A stretch of DNA of 64,000 nt from Pararhodobacter aggregans. GTDB taxonomy: Bacteria > Pseudomonadota > Alphaproteobacteria > Rhodobacterales > Rhodobacteraceae. Below, piece after piece: positions 8,413-17,528 of the stretch (positions within the stretch are counted from its first letter, which is position 1; each line of letters starts with the position of its first letter). Where the stretch lies: positions 186,001 through 250,000 of the forward strand of contig NZ_QDDR01000008.1 of NCBI RefSeq assembly GCF_003075525.1. Direction: 5' to 3'. The translations under genes and the position numbers were made by a program. The notes beneath the pieces are model-generated. The model did not search any database. It worked only from the letters and a program-made list of their open reading frames with translations, and had not been told where the DNA came from.

Positions 8413-10395
8413 ATGACCCGCCATCCCCGCCTGATGTCGCCCCTCACCCTCAGAGGCGAGACGCTGCGCAACCGCATCGTGTTCGGCGCCCATACCAACA
8501 ACATGGCGGAAGACGGCCTGCCCGGCGCCCGGACGCTGGCCTATCTGCGCGAGCGTGCGCTGGGGGGCGCCGGGATGGTGGTCTGCGAGCCGGTTCCCGC
8601 GCATCGCACCGGCGTCCTCACCCGCGGCAATTACCGGCATGAAGACGACAGCATCATCCCCGCTTTCCGCAAGGTGACCGAGGCGGTCCGGGCCGAGGGC
8701 GCGGTCATCATCCAGCAGATCTATCACGTCGGCGGGCACGGCGATTCCGACCTCAGCTTCCAGCCGCATTGGTCGCCCTCCGGCCGGCCCTCGTATCATG
8801 ACGCGGACGGTTCCCACGCGATGTCGGAGGTCGAGATCGAGGAATTGCTCGCCGCCCATGTCGCCGCCGCCCGCCGCGCGCAGCAGGCGGGCTTTCAGGG
8901 GGTCGAGATCTGGGCCGCCTACAATTCCCTGATCGACCAGTTCTGGCTGCCCTGGTCCAACCGGCGCGAGGATCGCTGGGGCGGCTCCTTGGAAAACCGC
9001 ACCCGGTTTTCGCGCGAGTTGATCGAGGGCGTGCGCCGTGCCTGCGGCGAGGATTTCATCCTCGGCCTCGCCATCAGCCATGACGCGCAATATTCGGTGT
9101 CGCTGCAGGCCGAGGCCTTGTGCGAGATCGTGGCGCTGCACGACGCCACGGGGCATGTCGATTACGTCACCTGCGGCGCGGGCTCCTACCTCGATTTCGC
9201 CCGGATCATCCCGCCCTTCACCGAACCCGACACGCTGACCGTCCCCGTAACCCAGCTCCTGAAAGGGGTGGTGCAACACGCGAAGATCACCGCCGAGGCC
9301 GGGATTCGAACGCCGGATACCGGCGAGCAGGTCATCGCCTCGGGCGCCGCCGATCTGGTCAGCATCGTCCGCGGCCAGATCGCCGACCCGCATCTGGCGG
9401 CCAAGACCGCGGCGGGGCAGGCGGATCGGGTGCGCCCCTGCCTCAGCTGCAACCAGATGTGCTGGGGGCGGCGGTCCCGCGATTACTGGATTTCCTGCGT
9501 GGTGAACCCCTCGAGCGGCCGGGAATGGGAATGGGGCGGCGACCGCTTCACGCCCGCCGAGACGCCGCTCGACGTGCTGGTGGTCGGCGCCGGCCCCGCG
9601 GGGCTCGAGGCCGCCCGTGTCGCCGCGATCCGCGGCCACAGGGTGGTGCTGGCCGAGGCCCAGCCGCAGATCGGCGGCCAGTTCCGGCTGGCCGGGCAGC
9701 AGCCGCGCCGGGCGCAGATCCTCGACCTGCTGGATTGGTACGAACGGGAACTGACCCGCCTCGGCGTCGACCTGCGCCTCAACAGCTTCCTCGACGTGGA
9801 CGCGATCCGCGCCCTCGGCCCGGACCGGCTGGTCCTCGCCACCGGCTCCCTGCCTGATGACGAGGGCTTCCAGCGCTGGCTGCCGCAGCACGACCAGCTT
9901 CCCGGGCTCCACCGCGGCGCCGTCCACAGCGCCGAGGCGGTGATGCGGCGCGAGGCGCGGCTGGGGGCGGAGGTGGTGCTCTACGACGAGGGCGGGCACT
10001 GGAAGGGCATCGGCACCGCCTGGCACCTGGCCGAGGCCGGACACCATGTCACGCTGGTCACGCCCGACGCGATGGTGGCCCGCGACCTCGCCCGCACCGC
10101 CGCCGATGGCCCGGCCCGCGCGGCGCTGGCCCGGCGCGGGGTGCGCTTCCTGACCGAGCATGTGATCGCCGAATGGCTGGGCAACGGGGCTGGGGCGCGC
10201 GTCGCCTCGCTCCTGACCGGCGAGGAACAGACGATCCCCGCCTCGGCCCTGGTCATGGCGACCACCAACCGCGCCTTCGACCCGTTCAGCGAGGACCTCG
10301 CCGACCTCAATCCGCAGCTGATCGGCGACGCCGCCGCCCCGCGCCTCGCCCCCTTCGCCTTCCACGACGGCCGCAAGATCGCCCGGACCCTGTAA
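8413..10395 (+). CDS. NADH:flavin oxidoreductase with Fe-S and FAD/NAD domains (TMADH/dienoyl-CoA reductase/DgcA-like)
   Basis: A 660-residue three-part flavoprotein. Residues 1-330 form an Old-Yellow-Enzyme TIM barrel binding FMN (LRNRIVFGAHTNNMAEDG; EDRWGGSLENRTRF). A Cys cluster C-x2-C-x3-C-x11-C follows (CLSCNQMCWGRR to SCVVNP), expected to hold one 4Fe-4S centre. The C-terminal half starts with the dinucleotide-binding loop VLVVGAGPAGLEAARVA. This layout is shared by trimethylamine dehydrogenase, 2,4-dienoyl-CoA reductase and the DgcA/StcD demethylases of dimethylglycine and N-methylproline. Neighbours give no hint of the substrate. It starts after GGAGGTTCCG and ends at a dispersed repeat. 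Confidence 0.85.
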   Translation: MTRHPRLMSPLTLRGETLRNRIVFGAHTNNMAEDGLPGARTLAYLRERALGGAGMVVCEPVPAHRTGVLTRGNYRHEDDSIIPAFRKVTEAVRAEGAVIIQQIYHVGGHGDSDLSFQPHWSPSGRPSYHDADGSHAMSEVEIEELLAAHVAAARRAQQAGFQGVEIWAAYNSLIDQFWLPWSNRREDRWGGSLENRTRFSRELIEGVRRACGEDFILGLAISHDAQYSVSLQAEALCEIVALHDATGHVDYVTCGAGSYLDFARIIPPFTEPDTLTVPVTQLLKGVVQHAKITAEAGIRTPDTGEQVIASGAADLVSIVRGQIADPHLAAKTAAGQADRVRPCLSCNQMCWGRRSRDYWISCVVNPSSGREWEWGGDRFTPAETPLDVLVVGAGPAGLEAARVAAIRGHRVVLAEAQPQIGGQFRLAGQQPRRAQILDLLDWYERELTRLGVDLRLNSFLDVDAIRALGPDRLVLATGSLPDDEGFQRWLPQHDQLPGLHRGAVHSAEAVMRREARLGAEVVLYDEGGHWKGIGTAWHLAEAGHHVTLVTPDAMVARDLARTAADGPARAALARRGVRFLTEHVIAEWLGNGAGARVASLLTGEEQTIPASALVMATTNRAFDPFSEDLADLNPQLIGDAAAPRLAPFAFHDGRKIARTL

Positions 10396-10508
10396 ATCTT
10401 CGTTCTGCAAATATCCCGGGGGTAGGCCGCAGGCCGCAGGGGGCAGCGCCCCCTGAGCGGCCCCGAGGGGGCTCGATGCCCCCGAGGGCCGCCCCTGCGA
10501 GCCCCGGA
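10396..10508. repeat. Dispersed intergenic repeat, copy 1 (terminator-like hairpins)
   Basis: The stretch ATCTTCGTTCTGCAAATATC (10396-10415) is followed by CCGGGGGT and by GC-rich hairpins such as CAGGGGGC-AGC-GCCCCCTG. A near-identical element in reverse orientation lies at 63604-63700. Both copies occupy the gap between convergent genes, here the flavoprotein and uvrA. Confidence 0.7.
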
Positions 10509-13373
10509 TTACTCCGCCGCCCGCCGCCGCTGCTTCAGCAAGGGCTCCAGGTAATGGCCGGTATGGCTGGCCTTGACCTTGGCGACCTCTTCGGGCGTGC
10601 CTTCGGCCACCACCCGGCCGCCGCCGTCGCCGCCCTCGGGGCCGATGTCGATGATCCAGTCGGCGGTCTTCACCACGTCGAGATTGTGCTCGATGACCAC
10701 CACGGTATTGCCCTGCTCGACCAGTTCGTGCAGCACTTCCAGCAGCTTCCTCACATCCTCGAAATGCAGGCCGGTGGTCGGTTCATCCAGGATATAGAGC
10801 GTCTTGCCGGTCGAGCGCCGCGCCAGTTCCTTGGACAGTTTCACCCGCTGCGCCTCGCCGCCGGACAGCGTCGTCGCCTGCTGGCCGACCTTGATATAGC
10901 CCAACCCCACCTGCATCAGCGCGTCCATCTTCTCGCGGATTGAGGGGACGGCGGTGAAGAAATCCTGCGCTTCCTCGACGGTCATGTCGAGCACGTCGGA
11001 AATTGATTTACCCTTGAACAATACCTCCAGGGTCTCGCGGTTGTAGCGCTTGCCCTTGCAGGTCTCGCAGGTGACATAGACATCGGGCAGGAAGTTCATC
11101 TCGATCTTCAACACGCCGTCGCCCTGACAGGCCTCGCAGCGCCCGCCCTTGACGTTGAAGCTGAACCGCCCCGGCTTGTAGCCCCGCGCCTTCGATTCCG
11201 GCAGACCCGCGAACCAGTCGCGGATCGGCCCAAACGCCCCGGTATAGGTGGCGGGGTTCGAGCGCGGCGTGCGGCCGATGGGCCGCTGGTCGATGTCGAT
11301 CACCTTGTCCAGATGCTGCAACCCCTGCACCGTCTCGCAGGGGGCGGGCGTTTGGCGGGCGCCGTTCAGCCGCATGGAGGCGGTCTTGAACAGCGTCTCG
11401 ATGGTCAGCGTCGACTTGCCGCCGCCGGACACGCCCGTCACGCAGACGAATTTGCCCAGCGGGAAATCGACCGTCACGTCATGCAGGTTGTTGCCCGAGG
11501 CCTTGACCACCCGGATCGCCTTGCCGTTGCCCGCGCGCCGGTGGGCGGGGACCTCGATCCGGCGCTGGCCGGACAGATATTGCCCGGTCAGGCTGGCCGG
11601 GTCGGCGGCGATCTCCTCGGGCGTGCCCTGGCTGACGATGCGCCCGCCATGGACCCCGGCGCCGGGGCCGATGTCCAGCACATAGTCGGCGGTGCGGATC
11701 GCATCCTCGTCATGTTCGACCACCAGCACGGTATTGCCCTGATCGCGCAGGTTCCTGAGCGTGGTCAGCAGCCGGTCGTTGTCGCGCTGATGCAGCCCGA
11801 TCGAGGGCTCGTCCAGCACATAGAGCACGCCGGTCAGCCCCGAGCCGATCTGCGAGGCGAGACGGATCCGCTGGCTTTCCCCGCCCGAGAGCGTGCCCGC
11901 CGCGCGGCTGAGCGTCAGGTAATCGAGGCCCACGTTGACCAGGAAGCCCAGCCGCTCGCGGATCTCTTTCAGGATGGCGGTGGCGATCTGGTTCTTCTGC
12001 TTGGTCAGATGGTTGGGCGCGTCCTCGATCCAGGCCAGCGCCTCCTTGATCGACATTTCGGAAACTTGCGAAATGTGCATCCCGCCGATCTTGACCGCCA
12101 GCGCCTCGGGCTTCAGCCGGGCGCCGCCGCAGGTCGAGCAGGGGCGGTTGTTCTGGTAGCGCTCGAATTCCTCGCGCACCCAGGCAGAATCGGTTTCCTT
12201 CCAGCGGCGCTCCATGTTCGGGATCACGCCCTCGAACACCCGGGTCACCTGATAGACCCGGCCGGAATCGTCATAGCGGAAGGGGATTTCCTCGCCCTTC
12301 GAGCCGTGCAGCAGCACGTCCTTGACGTTGTCCGGAAGATCGCGCCACGGCTTCTTGGCGCTGAATTTGTAATGCTTGGCCAGCGCCTCGATGGTTTGCA
12401 GGAAATAGGGCGTCTTGCCCTTGCGCCAGGGGGCGATGGCGCCGTCCTCCAGCCGCAGCATCGCATCCGGCACGACCAGCCGTTCGTCGAAGAAGAGCTC
12501 CACGCCGAGCCCGTCGCAGACCGGGCAGGCGCCATAGGGCGCGTTGAAACTGAACAGCCGCGGCTCGATCTCGGGGATGGTGAAGCCACTGACCGGACAG
12601 GCGAAATTCTCGGAGAAGGTGATGCGTTCGGGCGTCTCGCCCTCGGGCGCCGAGGCCATTTCCAGCACGGCAATCCCGCTGGCCAGATCCAGCGCGGTGC
12701 GGAAGGAATCCGCCAGACGCGTCTCCATCCCCGGGCGAACCACGATCCGGTCGACCACCACGTCGATGTCATGGCGGAACTTTTTGTCCAGCTCCGGCGG
12801 CGTTTCCAGCTCGTGGAACACGCCGTCGACCTTGACCCGCTGGAAGCCTTGCTTGCGCAGCTCCAGCATCTCTTTCTTGTACTCGCCCTTGCGGTCGCGG
12901 ACGATGGGGGCCAGCAGGAAGGCGCGGGTGCCTTCCTCCATCTGCAACACGCGGTCCACCATGTCCTGCACCTGCTGCGCCTCGATGGGCAGGCCGGTGG
13001 CGGGTGAATAGGGGGTGCCGGCGCGGGCAAAGAGCAGCCGCAGGTAATCGTGGATCTCGGTCACCGTGCCGACGGTCGAGCGCGGGTTCTTCGAGGTGGT
13101 CTTCTGCTCAATGGAAATCGCCGGGGAAAGGCCCGCGATATGGTCCACATCGGGCTTTTGCATCATGTCGAGGAATTGCCGCGCATAGGCCGACAGCGAT
13201 TCGACATAGCGGCGCTGCCCCTCGGCATAGATCGTGTCGAAGGCCAGCGACGACTTGCCCGAGCCGGAAAGCCCGGTCATCACGACAAGCTGATCGCGCG
13301 GAATGTCGACATCCACGCCCTTGAGGTTGTGCTCGCGCGCGCCCCTGATCTCGATGAACTTCTGTTCAGCCAT
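10509..13373 (-). CDS. uvrA: Excinuclease ABC subunit A
   Basis: UvrA recognises bulky DNA lesions and loads UvrB in nucleotide excision repair. The 954-residue protein starts at [20 protein letters not shown]. It has two ABC ATPase modules, with Walker [10 protein letters not shown] near residue 35 and GVSGGGKST near 650, ABC signatures [19 protein letters not shown] and [15 protein letters not shown], and Cys pairs of the zinc modules (CPVC, CSTC, CEAC, CETC). The longer upstream frame adds 55 residues unlike any UvrA and was rejected. It is a single gene with a possible SOS-type site about 75 bases upstream of its start. Confidence 0.97.
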   Translation of the reverse strand: MAEQKFIEIRGAREHNLKGVDVDIPRDQLVVMTGLSGSGKSSLAFDTIYAEGQRRYVESLSAYARQFLDMMQKPDVDHIAGLSPAISIEQKTTSKNPRSTVGTVTEIHDYLRLLFARAGTPYSPATGLPIEAQQVQDMVDRVLQMEEGTRAFLLAPIVRDRKGEYKKEMLELRKQGFQRVKVDGVFHELETPPELDKKFRHDIDVVVDRIVVRPGMETRLADSFRTALDLASGIAVLEMASAPEGETPERITFSENFACPVSGFTIPEIEPRLFSFNAPYGACPVCDGLGVELFFDERLVVPDAMLRLEDGAIAPWRKGKTPYFLQTIEALAKHYKFSAKKPWRDLPDNVKDVLLHGSKGEEIPFRYDDSGRVYQVTRVFEGVIPNMERRWKETDSAWVREEFERYQNNRPCSTCGGARLKPEALAVKIGGMHISQVSEMSIKEALAWIEDAPNHLTKQKNQIATAILKEIRERLGFLVNVGLDYLTLSRAAGTLSGGESQRIRLASQIGSGLTGVLYVLDEPSIGLHQRDNDRLLTTLRNLRDQGNTVLVVEHDEDAIRTADYVLDIGPGAGVHGGRIVSQGTPEEIAADPASLTGQYLSGQRRIEVPAHRRAGNGKAIRVVKASGNNLHDVTVDFPLGKFVCVTGVSGGGKSTLTIETLFKTASMRLNGARQTPAPCETVQGLQHLDKVIDIDQRPIGRTPRSNPATYTGAFGPIRDWFAGLPESKARGYKPGRFSFNVKGGRCEACQGDGVLKIEMNFLPDVYVTCETCKGKRYNRETLEVLFKGKSISDVLDMTVEEAQDFFTAVPSIREKMDALMQVGLGYIKVGQQATTLSGGEAQRVKLSKELARRSTGKTLYILDEPTTGLHFEDVRKLLEVLHELVEQGNTVVVIEHNLDVVKTADWIIDIGPEGGDGGGRVVAEGTPEEVAKVKASHTGHYLEPLLKQRRRAAE

Positions 13374-13446
13374 GTCCCATACCCGGCGCAATCCCTCTGC
13401 GCGGGGAACATAGTGCGTTTGTCGCGAGTCTCCAATGCGTATTCGT

Positions 13447-13461
13447 GAACAAAAAGGAAAC
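13447..13461 (-). promoter_or_regulatory. Possible LexA (SOS) box upstream of uvrA
   Basis: Read on the minus strand the site is GTTTCCTTTTTGTTC. This is one base away from the alphaproteobacterial LexA consensus GTTC-N7-GTTC. It lies about 75 bases upstream of uvrA. It fits expectation, but one mismatch in an eight-base motif is weak evidence. Confidence 0.35.
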
Positions 13462-13592
13462 TTCCGCAGCGGCGGCATCACGATGCTGCAACGCCGCGAA
13501 AATACACATGCGATGACTTGAATGTGTATGGGGGCCATGCTATCTGAGGCTCAACGGATCCTGACCTCCTCCCACACCCCCGGAGACGCAGA

Positions 13593-13970
13593 ATGTTCAA
13601 CCTGTTCAATTCCCTGATGGGCAGCGCTCCTGCCGTCAACGCTGCCGAGGCCGTGCAGGCCGTGGCCGAGAAACGCGCGCTGGTCATCGACGTGCGCGAA
13701 GAGGCCGAGGTTCAGGCCTCGGGCCGGGCGAAAGGCGCGCTGAACCTGCCGCTGAGCCGGTTGAATCTGACCGCCGACCCGAATTCCGGCCATTTCGACA
13801 AGCGTCTGGCGGCGGCGCGCAAGGACGGGCTGCCGGTCTATCTTTACTGCGCCTCGGGCGCGCGGTCGGGGCGGGCGGCGGGCATCCTGCGCAACCATGG
13901 CTTCGCCGAGGTCCATAATCTGGGCACGCTCAACGCCTGGGCCCGGGGCGGCGGCGCGGTCCAGCGCTGA
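13593..13970 (+). CDS. Rhodanese-like domain protein
   Basis: A 125-residue single-domain rhodanese. The N-terminal strand-helix part includes ALVIDVREEAEVQASG. The active-site loop YCASGARSGRAAGIL (about residues 88-102) carries the catalytic Cys that accepts sulfane sulfur. A short N-terminal hydrophobic piece (MFNLFNSLMG) is too short for a clear signal peptide, so the protein is probably cytosolic. It likely moves persulfide sulfur between donors and acceptors, but the partner is unknown. It is divergent from uvrA and followed by a strong stem-loop before the next MFS gene. Confidence 0.88.
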   Translation: MFNLFNSLMGSAPAVNAAEAVQAVAEKRALVIDVREEAEVQASGRAKGALNLPLSRLNLTADPNSGHFDKRLAAARKDGLPVYLYCASGARSGRAAGILRNHGFAEVHNLGTLNAWARGGGAVQR

Positions 13971-13978
13971 GGGGCAGG

Positions 13979-14029
13979 GGCACATAAGGCCACCCGGCGG
14001 GAAAGTGACCAACCGGGTGGCCAAGTGCC
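13979..14029 (+). terminator. Long stem-loop after the rhodanese gene
   Basis: GGCCACCCGG (13988-13997) pairs perfectly with CCGGGTGGCC (14013-14022). An outer GGCAC/GTGCC pair extends the stem across short bulges. There is no clear T tract, so it may be a Rho-assisted end, an RNA-stabilising hairpin, or leader structure for the MFS gene. Confidence 0.5.
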
Positions 14030-14135
14030 GCTTTCTCTCCGGTCTTGCGCCCGATCTGTGCTAGGTCTAGGCGGGTGGGTCACTCTGGCCCGCCTCGTCG
14101 TGCCTGCCCCCTGCGCCTGCCTGCCCGGAGACCCC

Positions 14136-15368
14136 ATGCTCAAAGTTCTTTCCTCGACCTGGGCGCTTCTGTTCGGCCTGATGCTGCTGATGCTGGGCAA
14201 CGGGATGCAGGGCACGCTGCTGGGCATCCGCGGCGCCATCGAGCATTTCTCGACCACGCAGATGTCCATCGTGATGTCGTGCTATTTCATCGGCTTCCTG
14301 TTCGGCAGCCGCCTCGCGCCCGAGATGATCCGCCGCGTGGGCCATGTCCGCGTCTTCGCCGCGCTGGGGACGATGATCTCGGCCGTGCTGATCCTCTATG
14401 CCGCCTGGCCCAACTGGATGGCCTGGGCAGCAATGCGGGTGCTGATCGGCTTCTCGTTCTCGGGCGTCTACATCACCGCCGAAAGCTGGCTCAACAACGC
14501 CTCGACCAACGAGACGCGGGGACAGGCGCTGTCGCTCTATCTGATCGTGCAGATGATCGGCATCATCGCGGCGCAGGTCCTGCTGAATTTCGCCGATCCC
14601 TCGGGCTTCATCCTGTTCGTGATCCCCTCGGTGCTGGTGTCCCTGGCCTTCACGCCGATCCTGCTGTCGGTCTCGCCGGCGCCGGCCTTCGAATCGACCC
14701 GGCCGCTCAGCTTCCGCCGCCTCTATCAGGCCTCGCCGCTGGGCTGCGTCGGCATGTTCCTGCTGGGCGGCATCTTCTCGGCGCAGTTCGGCATGGCCTC
14801 GGTCTGGGGGACGCAGGCGGGGCTCAGCATCCGCGACCTGTCGATCTTCGTGGCTTCGATCTATGTCGGCGGGCTGGTGCTGCAATTCCCGATCGGCTGG
14901 GTCAGCGACCGGATGGACCGGCGGATGCTGATCCTGGGGCTGGCGGCGGTGGGGGCTGCGGTGCTGATGCTGCCGGTGATCTTCGATCTGCCCTTCATCC
15001 TGCTGATCGGGGTGGGGGCGCTGATGGGCGGGATCTCCAACCCGCTCTATTCGTTGCTGCTGGCCTATGTGAACGATTACCTTGAGAAGTCGGACATGGC
15101 GGCGGCCTCGGCCGGGCTGATCTTCATCAACGGGCTGGGCGCCATTTCGGGTCCGATCATCACCGGCTGGATGATGGGGGTGATCGGGCCCTCGGGCTTC
15201 TTCCTGTTCATGGCGGTGATCTTCGCGCTGCTGACCGCCTATGCGATGTTCCGCATGACCCGCCGCCGCCGCACGCCCGAGCAGCAGGGCAGCTATACCG
15301 CGCTCTCGCCCACGGCCTCGGTGGTCACGGTCGAGGCGGCGATGGAACGCGCAGAGTCCGACAGCTGA
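14136..15368 (+). CDS. MFS transporter (YcaD/UMF-like)
   Basis: A 410-residue major facilitator superfamily protein with 12 predicted membrane segments. It starts at MLKVLSSTWALLFGLML, after CCCGGAGACCCC; an upstream in-frame ATG adds 37 residues that do not resemble an MFS N-terminus. Helical motifs such as FLFGSRLAPEMIRRVGHVRVFA (loop 2-3, family motif A) and FSGVYITAESWLNNASTNETRGQ (helices 4-5) place it in the sugar-efflux/YcaD-type branch. The substrate is unknown. A GC-rich hairpin follows at 15374, and the DUF924 gene begins 62 bases downstream on the same strand. Confidence 0.85.
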   Translation: MLKVLSSTWALLFGLMLLMLGNGMQGTLLGIRGAIEHFSTTQMSIVMSCYFIGFLFGSRLAPEMIRRVGHVRVFAALGTMISAVLILYAAWPNWMAWAAMRVLIGFSFSGVYITAESWLNNASTNETRGQALSLYLIVQMIGIIAAQVLLNFADPSGFILFVIPSVLVSLAFTPILLSVSPAPAFESTRPLSFRRLYQASPLGCVGMFLLGGIFSAQFGMASVWGTQAGLSIRDLSIFVASIYVGGLVLQFPIGWVSDRMDRRMLILGLAAVGAAVLMLPVIFDLPFILLIGVGALMGGISNPLYSLLLAYVNDYLEKSDMAAASAGLIFINGLGAISGPIITGWMMGVIGPSGFFLFMAVIFALLTAYAMFRMTRRRRTPEQQGSYTALSPTASVVTVEAAMERAESDS

Positions 15369-15373
15369 GGGGG

Positions 15374-15394
15374 GCGAGGGGTTGACCCCCTCGC
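15374..15394 (+). terminator. Hairpin after the MFS gene
   Basis: GCGAGGGG pairs with CCCCTCGC around a five-base loop directly after the MFS stop codon. The lack of a T run makes it a weak intrinsic terminator at best. Confidence 0.45.
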
Positions 15395-15430
15395 GCCGCC
15401 GTCGCAGGCTGAGGCAAAACGGAGGTTCCC

Positions 15431-16009
15431 ATGCCCATCAGCCCCCGCGCCAAGGCCGTGCTTGGCTATTGGCGTGATCTTGGCCCCGCCGGTTGGTACG
15501 CGGGCGGCGAGTCACTGGACGCCGAGATCCGCACCCGGTTCGAAGAGGATTGGAACACCGCCCTCTCCGGCGGGCATCGCAGCTGGATGCATTGCCCCGA
15601 GGGGATCCTGGCCTTCCTGCTGCTGACCGACCAGTTCCCGCGCAACATGTTCCGCGGGCAGGGCAAGGCCTTTGCCACCGATCCGCTGGCGCGGCGGGCG
15701 GCGCATTACGCCTGGCAGAATCAGCTGGACCTGAGGATCGACGAGCCGATGCGGCAGTTCTTCTATCTGCCGCTGGAGCATTCCGAGAGCCCGTTCGATC
15801 AGGACCGCGCCGTGGCGCTCATCAAGGCCCGGATGCCCGAGACGGGGGCGGAGACGCTGCTGCACGCCCGCGCGCATCGCGAGATCATCCGCCGCTTCCG
15901 CCGCTTCCCGTTCCGCAACGAGGCCCTGGGCCGCGAGACCACGCCCGAGGAGCGGGCCTTCCTGGAGGCGGGCGGCTATATGGCCATCGTGCGGGAATTG
16001 CAGGGCTGA
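15431..16009 (+). CDS. DUF924 family protein
   Basis: A 192-residue member of the DUF924 family, an all-helical protein related to TPR folds with no settled function. Family landmarks are RAKAVLGYWRDLGPAGWYAG at the N-terminus, the central LTDQFPRNMFRGQGKAFATD and the helix RQFFYLPLEHSES, followed by the RFRRFPFRNEALGR motif. The ATG follows GGAGGTTCCC closely. It is cytosolic and lies between an MFS gene and lpd on the same strand; 124 bases separate it from lpd, so it may be separately transcribed. Confidence 0.88.
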   Translation: MPISPRAKAVLGYWRDLGPAGWYAGGESLDAEIRTRFEEDWNTALSGGHRSWMHCPEGILAFLLLTDQFPRNMFRGQGKAFATDPLARRAAHYAWQNQLDLRIDEPMRQFFYLPLEHSESPFDQDRAVALIKARMPETGAETLLHARAHREIIRRFRRFPFRNEALGRETTPEERAFLEAGGYMAIVRELQG

Positions 16010-16133
16010 GGGCCGTGGCGAGCCTTGCCAAGGGCGCAGGGCAGCCTGCCGAAACGCGCCCGGCAGCAGGTCGCGGTTGCGCCGGCGGCAAAAGTAGTTT
16101 AGTGCTGAACTATATTCCATGCGGGAGGGATCC

Positions 16134-17528
16134 ATGGCCGAGCAGAGCTTTGATGTCGTCGTGATCGGGTCTGGGCCGGGCGGCTATGTCGCGGCGATCC
16201 GCGCCGCGCAGCTGGGCAAGAAGGTCTGCATCGTCGAGCGCGAGAACCTGGGCGGCATCTGCCTCAACTGGGGCTGCATCCCGACCAAGGCGCTGCTGCG
16301 CTCGGCCGAGGTGTTCCACCTGATGCACCGGGCCAAGGAATTCGGGCTGAGCGCGGGCTCGGTCGGGTTCGATCTGGATGCCGTGGTCAAGCGCTCGCGC
16401 GGGGTGGCCAAGCAGCTGTCGGGTGGCATCGGCCATCTGATGAAGAAGAACAAGATCACCGTCGTCATGGGCACCGCGACGCTGGGCAAGGGCGGCGTGG
16501 TCTCGGTCAAGACCGACAAGGGCTCGGAAAGCCTGAAGGCCAAGGACATCATCCTGGCGACAGGTGCCCGGGCGCGCGAACTGCCGGGGCTGGAGGCGGA
16601 TGGCGATCTGGTCTGGACCTACCGCCACGCGCTGGTCGCCAAGCGCATGCCGAAGAACCTGCTGGTCATCGGCTCGGGCGCCATCGGCATCGAATTCGCC
16701 AGCTTCTTCAACACGCTGGGCGCCAAGACCACGGTTGTCGAGGTGATGGATCGCGTGCTGCCGGTGGAAGACGCGGAAATCTCGGCGCTGGCGAAGAAAT
16801 CCTTCGTCAAGCAGGGCATGGTCATCAAGGAAAAGACCACGGTCAAGAAACTGGACCGCGGCAACGGCAAGGTCGTGGCCCATTTCGAGGCCGGCGGCAA
16901 GACCGAGACGGCCGAGTTCGACACGGTGATTTCCGCCGTGGGCATCGTCGGCAATGTCGAAGACCTCGGGCTCGAGGACCTGGGCGTCAAGATCGACCGC
17001 ACCCATGTGGTGACGGACGAATATTGCCGCACCGGGGTTCCGGGCCTCTGGGCCATCGGCGATATCGCCGGCGGGCCGTGGCTGGCTCACAAGGCGAGCC
17101 ATGAGGGCGTGATGGTGGCCGAGCTGATCGGCGGGCTGCACGCCCATCCGGTCAAGGCGACCTCGATCCCCGGCTGCACCTATTGCCATCCGCAGGTGGC
17201 GAGCGTCGGCCTGACCGAGGCCAAGGCCAAGGAACAGGGCTATGACGTGAAGGTCGGCCGCTTCCCCTTCATCGGCAACGGCAAGGCGATTGCTCTGGGC
17301 GAGCCCGAGGGGCTGGTGAAAACCATCTTCGACGCCAAGACCGGCGAATTGCTGGGCGCGCACATGATCGGCGCGGAAGTGACCGAGATGATCCAGGGCT
17401 ATGTCGTCGGCAAGACGCTGGAAACGACCGAGGAAGACCTGATGCACGCCGTCTTCCCGCATCCGACGCTGAGCGAGATGATGCACGAGAGCGTTCTGGA
17501 CGCCTACGGCCGCGTCATCAACTTCTGA
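16134..17528 (+). CDS. lpd: Dihydrolipoyl dehydrogenase
   Basis: The E3 subunit of 2-oxo-acid dehydrogenase complexes, reoxidising dihydrolipoamide with NAD+ through FAD and a disulfide. The 464-residue protein has the FAD loop VVVIGSGPGGYVAAIRAAQ, the redox pair in GGICLNWGCIPTKALLR, the NAD loop VIGSGAIGIEFASFF and the C-terminal HAVFPHPTLSEMMHE with the catalytic His-Glu. I start at MAEQSFD (GGGAGGGATCC upstream) rather than at the ATG five codons earlier. No E1 or E2 gene is beside it, so the complex it serves is unknown. It overlaps the convergent mtnN end by 11 bases. Confidence 0.95.
   Translation: MAEQSFDVVVIGSGPGGYVAAIRAAQLGKKVCIVERENLGGICLNWGCIPTKALLRSAEVFHLMHRAKEFGLSAGSVGFDLDAVVKRSRGVAKQLSGGIGHLMKKNKITVVMGTATLGKGGVVSVKTDKGSESLKAKDIILATGARARELPGLEADGDLVWTYRHALVAKRMPKNLLVIGSGAIGIEFASFFNTLGAKTTVVEVMDRVLPVEDAEISALAKKSFVKQGMVIKEKTTVKKLDRGNGKVVAHFEAGGKTETAEFDTVISAVGIVGNVEDLGLEDLGVKIDRTHVVTDEYCRTGVPGLWAIGDIAGGPWLAHKASHEGVMVAELIGGLHAHPVKATSIPGCTYCHPQVASVGLTEAKAKEQGYDVKVGRFPFIGNGKAIALGEPEGLVKTIFDAKTGELLGAHMIGAEVTEMIQGYVVGKTLETTEEDLMHAVFPHPTLSEMMHESVLDAYGRVINF

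Noticed and set aside
7624-10410. A 928-codon open frame on the minus strand across the flavoprotein gene
   Set aside because: It is Gly/Arg/Ala-rich, has no family motif and lies opposite a clear flavoprotein gene; long antisense frames are expected at this GC content.
11313-13007. A 564-codon plus-strand frame inside uvrA
   Set aside because: Shadow of uvrA; composition is low-complexity and without any recognisable domain.
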